Shown: piece after piece, positions 1 to 4,550 of the stretch
Layout of the letters: every line of letters starts with the position of its first letter
Numbering within the stretch: position 1 is the first letter of the stretch
Assembly (NCBI GenBank): GCA_050289385.1
Contig: JBNKFQ010000235.1
Location: forward strand, 1 to 6,532
Origin: JBNKFQ01 sp050289385
GTDB lineage: Bacteria > Pseudomonadota > Gammaproteobacteria > Pseudomonadales > Porticoccaceae
Length of the DNA: 6,532 bases
Direction of reading: 5' to 3'
The notes under the pieces: model-generated
Told to the model about the DNA's origin: nothing
The model's input: only the letters and a program-made list of their open reading frames with translations
Databases searched by the model: none
Made by a program: the position numbers and the translations under genes

Positions 1-45
1 AAAAGAATGAAAGACATGATGAAAGATATGAAAGACTTTTTATAA
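1..45 (+). CDS. C-terminal tail of an upstream gene (partial, unidentified)
   Basis: Frame 1 is open from the left edge to a TAA at 43-45 and encodes KRMKDMMKDMKDFL. The short lysine/aspartate/methionine-rich stretch looks like a charged amphipathic helix, which is common at protein ends. The stop lies only 2 bases before the promoter-like element at 48, as expected where one gene ends and the next regulatory region starts. Frame 3 is also open here and continues to a TAA near 95, so the frame assignment is not certain. No family can be recognised from 14 residues. Confidence 0.35.
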   Translation, partial: KRMKDMMKDMKDFL

Positions 46-47
46 CC

Positions 48-80
48 AAAACTCAGGGTGATTGCTGCTCCCAATCGTGT
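48..80 (+). promoter_or_regulatory. Candidate ECF-sigma promoter upstream of the fecI/fecR-like operon (copy 1)
   Basis: AAAACTCAGGGT (48-59) is followed after 15 bases by TCGTGT (75-80). The identical two blocks with the identical 15-base gap occur upstream of the receptor gene at 1852-1884. A two-block layout with CAGGGT and CGTGT separated by 16 bases fits the -35/-10 geometry of ECF sigma factors, and CGT-type -10 boxes are common for that class. Transcription would then start near base 87, giving a short leader before the sigma gene. The promoter role and the sigma factor that reads it are inferred; a shared operator for another regulator is the main alternative. Confidence 0.6.
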
Positions 81-131
81 GTAAGGCGGGCATAAGCTTC
101 TATTATGTACATAAAGGGTACAAACAGGTTC

Positions 132-734
132 ATGCGTACCGTCAAAATGACCAAAAACAACGGCAATATCATCGGTTTCAAAAGCTCCCATCTGGAGACC
201 CGGGAGCAGGTACTCGAACGCCTGTTCAAAGAGCACGAAGCCGCCGTTCGGTCATTTATTCGTGGCCGAATAGGCGTAGATGAAGAACCAGAGGACATCG
301 TGCAGGAGGTGTTTCTGCGCATGGCGGGTATCGACAACCTGGAAGAGAAGATGCACGAGAGCCGGGGCAGCAACAGGGGCTATATCTTTGCCATGGCAAA
401 CAATCTGATAGTGGACCTCGAGCGGCGCAATGTGCGGTTGCGCAACTATGCAGCGCAGCAGCGCGATAGTGGTGAGGGACTGGCCCAGGAGATCAGTCCG
501 GAAAAGCTGGTGTCTGCCAGACGTGACCTGGATCTGGTTAAGTCTGTGATTATGGGGCTGCGACCCAATTGGCGCCGGGCCTTTATTCTCAATCGATTCA
601 AGTTTATGAGTTACACGGAAATCGCCAGGGAAATGAAGGTAACCGTCAAGCAAGTGGAAAACTATATGGCACAGGCGCTCAGTCGTATCAGGAAGGCGGA
701 ACGTGCTATCAAAGCGGATGGAGAGCAAAAATGA
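132..734 (+). CDS. ECF-family RNA polymerase sigma factor, FecI-type
   Basis: The 200-residue product has the two-domain layout of an ECF sigma factor. Sigma region 2 spans about residues 29-101, with the region 2.1/2.2 signature PEDIVQEVFLRM (53-64) and the region 2.3/2.4 helix YIFAMANNLIVDLERR (84-99), a typical FecI-like pattern. Sigma region 4 spans about 133-188, with the helix-turn-helix YTEIAREMKVTVKQVENYM (161-179). It should direct RNA polymerase to the promoters of this surface-signalling system, and its activity should be controlled by the FecR-like protein whose gene overlaps its last 4 bases. The start is uncertain: ATG codons at 105, 132 and 147 are in frame. I chose 132 because AAGGG (114-118) and AGG (126-128) precede it, although neither spacing is ideal; 105 has no convincing ribosome site. 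The function is certain at family level; the target ligand system is inferred from neighbours. Confidence 0.93.
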   Translation: MRTVKMTKNNGNIIGFKSSHLETREQVLERLFKEHEAAVRSFIRGRIGVDEEPEDIVQEVFLRMAGIDNLEEKMHESRGSNRGYIFAMANNLIVDLERRNVRLRNYAAQQRDSGEGLAQEISPEKLVSARRDLDLVKSVIMGLRPNWRRAFILNRFKFMSYTEIAREMKVTVKQVENYMAQALSRIRKAERAIKADGEQK

Positions 735-1783
735 AAGCGTTGGGCAAACTGTTCAGTGGCGACAGGGCGGCCAGGAGTATTGCCCGCCTTTACTCGGGTG
801 AGATGTCCGCTGAGCAGGAGCGGGAAATCCGTAACTGGTCTGGCGAATCAATGGCCTACCGACAAGAGTTTCAGCAAGCCAACTGGTTGCTTGATGACCT
901 GCAGGGTCTGGCCGATGATCCTGATATTCGCGCGGTGCTTGCAGGGTCGGGTCCAAAGGGGTTGAAAGAGCACACTCTCGATAATTGGCCCCGCCTTGCA
1001 ACAGCGGCGGTCCTGCTATTGGCACTGGTACTGGGGATTGCATTTTTGGCGCCTGTTGATGTTTCGGTAGAGGGTGAATATACGCCTACTCGCTATGTTA
1101 CGCGTGTGGGAGAACAACGCAGTGTCAGTCTGGATGATGGGTCAACGATTACCTTGAATACCGGTACTCAGTTGTTGGTGGATATTCGGGGTGACAGTCG
1201 TCGTATTACCCTGGAGCGCGGCGAAGCCTTTTTTGATGTAGTTAAAGATCCGCTGCGGCCCTTTAGTGTTGACCTGGGGCAGCGTACGGTGACGGTACTG
1301 GGCACTTCTTTCAACATACTTAAATCACCGGAAAAGCTGACAGTGACCGTAATGACGGGGGAGGTTTCTATTCATAAACCTGATCTGCAAGTCATTTCGA
1401 CAGCCCCGGTGCTAATGTCAGAGCAAGATGAAGTCATGACGGTTGTCGCACCGGAACAGAACCGGCTTACTGCCGGCTGGGTTGCAGAATTCGATACCAT
1501 ACGTAATCAGATATTGGCGTATCGAGCAAAAAATATTGAACGGCAGCAGGGGTGGCGCAACGGCCAGATCAGGTTTGAAAATGAAACCCTGCGCGAAGTC
1601 GTGCAGGAACTTAACCGTTATACAGGCAAAAAAATTCTTATTGAAGATACTGCTATTATGGATATCAAGGTGTTTGCTGCTGTAAGGCTGGACCGCATTG
1701 ATCTGGCCTTGACCAGTTTTGAAAAGACATTGCCGGTTAAAGTGGTTCGTCATTTTGATCGGACTGTGTTGAAAGAACGCTAA
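731..1783 (+). CDS. FecR-family transmembrane sigma regulator (anti-sigma factor)
   Basis: The 350-residue product has the full FecR order. A cytoplasmic N-terminal domain (about 10-70, with ARSIARLYSGEMSAEQE and a central tryptophan) should bind the sigma factor. A single membrane span follows at about 89-108 (ATAAVLLLALVLGIAFLAPV). The periplasmic FecR domain (about 120-215) contains LDDGSTITLNTGTQL, GEAFFDV and TVLGTSFNI. The C-terminal 75 residues (from GWRNGQIRFENETL, about 274) resemble the STN-like signalling subdomain known from FecR/PupR-type regulators, which contacts the receptor's own STN domain. The start at 731 is supported by GGAGAG at 720-725 with 5-base spacing and by the ATGA overlap with the sigma stop, suggesting coupled translation and fixed stoichiometry. 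An in-frame ATG at 569 lies inside the sigma gene and is not a likely start. Whether it acts as a pure inhibitor or also as an activator, as E. coli FecR does, cannot be seen. Confidence 0.93.
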   Translation: MKALGKLFSGDRAARSIARLYSGEMSAEQEREIRNWSGESMAYRQEFQQANWLLDDLQGLADDPDIRAVLAGSGPKGLKEHTLDNWPRLATAAVLLLALVLGIAFLAPVDVSVEGEYTPTRYVTRVGEQRSVSLDDGSTITLNTGTQLLVDIRGDSRRITLERGEAFFDVVKDPLRPFSVDLGQRTVTVLGTSFNILKSPEKLTVTVMTGEVSIHKPDLQVISTAPVLMSEQDEVMTVVAPEQNRLTAGWVAEFDTIRNQILAYRAKNIERQQGWRNGQIRFENETLREVVQELNRYTGKKILIEDTAIMDIKVFAAVRLDRIDLALTSFEKTLPVKVVRHFDRTVLKER

Positions 1784-1792
1784 ATGTAAAAT

Positions 1793-1835
1793 GAATCAGC
1801 GTGCTTGTTGGCTTAATGCAGGCGATTCGTTTTTT
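1793..1835 (+). terminator. Probable intrinsic terminator after the fecR-like gene
   Basis: Ten bases after the FecR stop, GAATC (1793-1797) pairs with GATTC (1824-1828). The stem continues through GC/GC and TGC/GCA, with one bulged A at 1798 and one G-G mismatch, and closes a 13-base loop. Six T residues follow at 1830-1835. The stem is imperfect, so it may only partly stop transcription. It separates the sigma/FecR operon from the receptor, which has its own promoter-like element just downstream. Confidence 0.6.
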
Positions 1836-1851
1836 GTATTCAGTGCAAATA

Positions 1852-1884
1852 AAAACTCAGGGTAAAGGTGATTGTCGTTCGTGT
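1852..1884 (+). promoter_or_regulatory. Candidate ECF-sigma promoter upstream of the receptor gene (copy 2)
   Basis: AAAACTCAGGGT (1852-1863), a 15-base gap and TCGTGT (1879-1884) exactly repeat the arrangement found at 48-80, while the gap sequences differ when compared position by position. Transcription would start near 1891 and give an untranslated leader of about 75 bases before the receptor start at 1966. This is the expected place for the promoter recognised by a FecI-like sigma factor in front of its cognate receptor. Direct proof of sigma dependence is not available from sequence. Confidence 0.65.
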
Positions 1885-1953
1885 AGTACCCACATTGTTG
1901 AGTAGTTTTTAATAAAACGACTGACAGTGTGTTATACGAATCGCAACTTTACG

Positions 1954-1962
1954 AGGAAGGGG
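1954..1962 (+). promoter_or_regulatory. Ribosome binding site that fixes the receptor start
   Basis: AGGAAGGGG ends 3 bases before the ATG at 1966; the AGGAAGG core is 5 bases away. It lies inside the extended reading frame that could start at the GTG at 1927. That GTG has no comparable site and would add 13 residues in front of the signal peptide, so 1966 is preferred. Confidence 0.75.
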
Positions 1963-1965
1963 TTG

Positions 1966-4332
1966 ATGAAAACGCACAGTAAAAAGATGAAACGAAGACA
2001 ATTGGCGAGAGGAAAGCTGACCAAGGCAATTTTACCACTATTGACGATTCCACTCTCCAGTGCACTTTATGCCGAGGACGGTGACAAATTTGTGCTGGAT
2101 ATCAATGAACAAAGCGCCAGCGTTGCGCTGATGAAACTGGCAGAAACATCGGGTGCACAAATTATTTTTTCACCTGAAATTGGACGCAATACACTGATTT
2201 CCGGATTATCCGGTGAATATACGCTTGGTTCAGCGCTCGAAAAGATGCTGGAAGGTTCCGGCTTGTCCTATGAATTTTTGGCTGATGATTCGGTAATCAT
2301 TACGCAACGCGGCGGTTCGGCTCAAAATAAAAAATTTGATGCTAAAAATACAAGAGAGCTGGAAGAGCTTATTGTTACCGCCCAAAAGCGCGAACAAAGT
2401 GTTATGGATGTGCCAATCAGTATTATGGCGTTTGGTGCCCAGGAACTTGACAAGGGAATGATTGGTGACCTGGATGATCTGGAAATGTTTGTACCTGGCC
2501 TTTCCGTTGCAGCCCGAGGGGATGTGCAACGCCGAATTTTTATGCGAGGCATGTCCAATCTGGCAGGTGGCACACCGCACGTGGGACTTTATCTCGATGA
2601 AATGCCAGTGACTGCCGGGGGTTCTTCACAGCCTGATATCCGGACTTATGATCTGGAACGTGTCGAGGTGTTAAAAGGTCCTCAAGGTACGCTTTACGGT
2701 CAAGGCTCAATGGCCGGTACAATTCGGTTTATTACTCGTAATCCTCAACTCGATCGTTTTGGTTTTTCCGGTAATATGTCTGCTTCCTTTACGAAAGATG
2801 GTGATCCTGGCCAGAAAATTCAGGGAATGATCAATTTACCTGTTGTCGAAAACGTATTTGGTTTGCGTATATCTGGTGTTGTTGAAAATGAAGGAGGATG
2901 GGTAGACCAGCCAGCGACTGGCGCAGAAAATATTAACAGTCGTAACTTGGCAGATATTCGAGTCAAGGCGTTGTGGGCGCCAACAGAAGCAGTACAGGTT
3001 AATGGCATGGTTGTCGTACACGAGGCCGACAGTACCGTTGGGTTACGCGAAGATGAAAATGGCAATCTGCTGCAATACTTTCGAGAAACTGTTCCGGGAG
3101 TTTTGGATGCTCCCGCTGCCGTTGACGAGTACAAACTGTATAACCTGACTGTGGATTGGGATCTTGACGCAGTAAATCTGATAAGTGCAACCTCATATTT
3201 CGACTCCAATCGGGATATCAAGGATCTGACCTGGGAAGATACCGAAGATTTTTTTCTGGGTTGGTCCTTTGAGTCCGAGGCGACAATCTTTACTCAGGAA
3301 TTCCGCTTGAGTTCATCTGGTGAGGGTGCCTGGCAATGGCTCGTGGGCGGATTTTACCGGGACTTTGACACCTCCAGTCTGAGTGATGGCTACTACGCCA
3401 TTGGATCACCCACAGCAACCCCCGCTTTTTTCGGCAGCGGAATTCCAACGGTAGTTTCCAGTGAATCCTGGGCCGTGTTTGGCGAGACCAGCCTGGAATT
3501 GTGGGATAGCCTGGAGGTTGGTGTTGGCGTGCGTTATTTTAAAGACGATCAGGAACAATTTACTACGTCTCAATCTGCCACATTTGACTCTGTTACTCCA
3601 CGTGTATATGTGAACTATAACGTCACCGATGAGATTATGATCTATGCGAGCGTCGCCAAAGGGTTTCGCAGTGGTGGCTTTAACCCGCCATCCACTGGTT
3701 TTCCGCCTTATGACCCCGAAGAGGTATTGTCTAACGAAATAGGCGCCAAAATGACATTGGCAGATGGTCGTCTGGATCTGGAAGTGGCCCTGTTTAGCAG
3801 TGAATACACCGATTACGTTGTAATAGGTGTTCCACCCGGTTCGGTTTTTTCCACCACATCCAATGCAGGAGATGTTGACATAAAGGGTGTTGAATGGGCG
3901 CTGCGTTGGCAAATGACCGACACGATAGGATTTGCCTTCAACGGTAATCGGGTAGATACGGAAGTCGTCGAAGTCAGAGCGTCAGCGACCAGCCATTTTG
4001 TCGGTGACCCAATTGATTATATACCCGAGTACCAATATACGTTTTCCCTGAACAAAGACTTTGACTGGAACGGTCGGCCCGGGTATGCACGTCTGGATTA
4101 CCAGCGACGCGCCCCTTCAATTTTCAGGAACCGACAATACGCGCTGTTTGGCGAGTCTGATGTGATTAACAGAATGAATTTCCATATCGGTTGGGACTGG
4201 AGCGAAAGTCTTTCATTTGGCCTGTTTGCCCAAAATGTGTTGAACGATCGCGACCGTCTGGAACCTGACGCAATATTTAGCCGTTCGCGACCGCGTACCA
4301 TTGGCGTTGAGTTCGGAGTATCGTTTGAATAA
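1966..4332 (+). CDS. TonB-dependent outer-membrane receptor/transducer with N-terminal STN domain
   Basis: The 788-residue precursor starts with a long lysine/arginine-rich n-region and a hydrophobic core ending in SSALYA, with likely cleavage after residue 36. Residues 41-115 form an STN (secretin/TonB N-terminus) domain, the part that signals to a FecR-type partner and marks this as a transducer rather than a plain transporter. A TonB-box-like EELIVTAQKREQ follows at 133-144. The plug spans about 146-260, with VPISIMAFGAQEL, DLERVEVLKGPQGTLYGQGS and TIRFITRNP. The rest is a beta-barrel with typical strands such as YASVAKGFRSGGFNPP (about 560-575) and the C-terminal NVLNDRDRL and RPRTIGVEF. 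It should bind a ligand at the cell surface, import it using TonB energy, and report occupancy to FecR. The mature protein contains no cysteine. Its last residue is glutamate rather than the usual aromatic. The ligand cannot be read from sequence; iron-siderophore, peptide or other scarce nutrients are all possible. Confidence 0.95.
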   Translation: MKTHSKKMKRRQLARGKLTKAILPLLTIPLSSALYAEDGDKFVLDINEQSASVALMKLAETSGAQIIFSPEIGRNTLISGLSGEYTLGSALEKMLEGSGLSYEFLADDSVIITQRGGSAQNKKFDAKNTRELEELIVTAQKREQSVMDVPISIMAFGAQELDKGMIGDLDDLEMFVPGLSVAARGDVQRRIFMRGMSNLAGGTPHVGLYLDEMPVTAGGSSQPDIRTYDLERVEVLKGPQGTLYGQGSMAGTIRFITRNPQLDRFGFSGNMSASFTKDGDPGQKIQGMINLPVVENVFGLRISGVVENEGGWVDQPATGAENINSRNLADIRVKALWAPTEAVQVNGMVVVHEADSTVGLREDENGNLLQYFRETVPGVLDAPAAVDEYKLYNLTVDWDLDAVNLISATSYFDSNRDIKDLTWEDTEDFFLGWSFESEATIFTQEFRLSSSGEGAWQWLVGGFYRDFDTSSLSDGYYAIGSPTATPAFFGSGIPTVVSSESWAVFGETSLELWDSLEVGVGVRYFKDDQEQFTTSQSATFDSVTPRVYVNYNVTDEIMIYASVAKGFRSGGFNPPSTGFPPYDPEEVLSNEIGAKMTLADGRLDLEVALFSSEYTDYVVIGVPPGSVFSTTSNAGDVDIKGVEWALRWQMTDTIGFAFNGNRVDTEVVEVRASATSHFVGDPIDYIPEYQYTFSLNKDFDWNGRPGYARLDYQRRAPSIFRNRQYALFGESDVINRMNFHIGWDWSESLSFGLFAQNVLNDRDRLEPDAIFSRSRPRTIGVEFGVSFE

Positions 4333-4354
4333 CTAAATACAATTGTGCTAAACA

Positions 4355-4391
4355 GGGGGTTGCCGGGAATATCCGGTGGCCCCCTTTTTTT
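4355..4391 (+). terminator. Intrinsic terminator after the receptor gene
   Basis: GGGGG (4355-4359) pairs with CCCCC (4380-4384). The stem continues through three G-U type pairs and then CCGG/CCGG (4363-4366 with 4373-4376), closing a six-base loop. Seven T residues (4385-4391) follow directly. It begins 23 bases after the receptor stop and is strong enough to isolate receptor transcription from the peptidase gene, implying that the peptidase needs its own promoter or depends on readthrough. Confidence 0.88.
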
Positions 4392-4449
4392 GTGTCTGTT
4401 TACCTTATGTCTTTTTGATTCGTCTTATCCATGATAGAGTCGTGTGTCT

Positions 4450-4477
4450 CAGGCTTGGCCTGATCAGGCCAGGCCTG
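4450..4477. repeat. 28-base near-perfect palindrome in the receptor-peptidase gap
   Basis: The 16-base centre TGGCCTGATCAGGCCA (4456-4471) is a perfect palindrome. The flanking CAGGCT and GGCCTG extend it to 14 bases per side with only one imperfect (T/G) pair. It could be an operator for a dimeric regulator of the peptidase gene or, as RNA, a 12-bp hairpin with a GATC loop. A run of five T residues starts about 7 bases beyond it, too far for an ideal terminator. The rest of the 4392-4550 gap shows no convincing sigma-70 promoter and no small gene I can support. Confidence 0.6.
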
Positions 4478-4550
4478 CCGTAATTTTTCATACCACTCCC
4501 ATCAAAACTCCCCGGTACTTGCTGTTTATCCTCGGGGCAGGAGAAAATCT

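Noticed and set aside
46..131. Search for a Fur box before the sigma gene, expected if this were a classical iron-uptake system
   Set aside because: No GATAATGATAATCATTATC-like inverted repeat is visible before the sigma gene or the receptor gene, so iron regulation is not supported by the sequence.
569..730. In-frame upstream extension of the FecR-like gene from the ATG at 569
   Set aside because: It lies wholly within the sigma factor's region 4 coding sequence; ATG 731 has a good ribosome site and the ATGA overlap, and the FecR family signature starts just after it.
3406..3912. Minus-strand open frame of 168 codons opposite the receptor barrel
   Set aside because: No domain, no ribosome site support seen, and fully inside a well-supported receptor gene.
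4440..4447. TCGTGTGT before the peptidase matches the -10-like block of copy 1
   Set aside because: At the required distance upstream (4413-4424) there is no AAAACTCAGGGT-like block, only a T-rich stretch, so the two-part pattern is not met.
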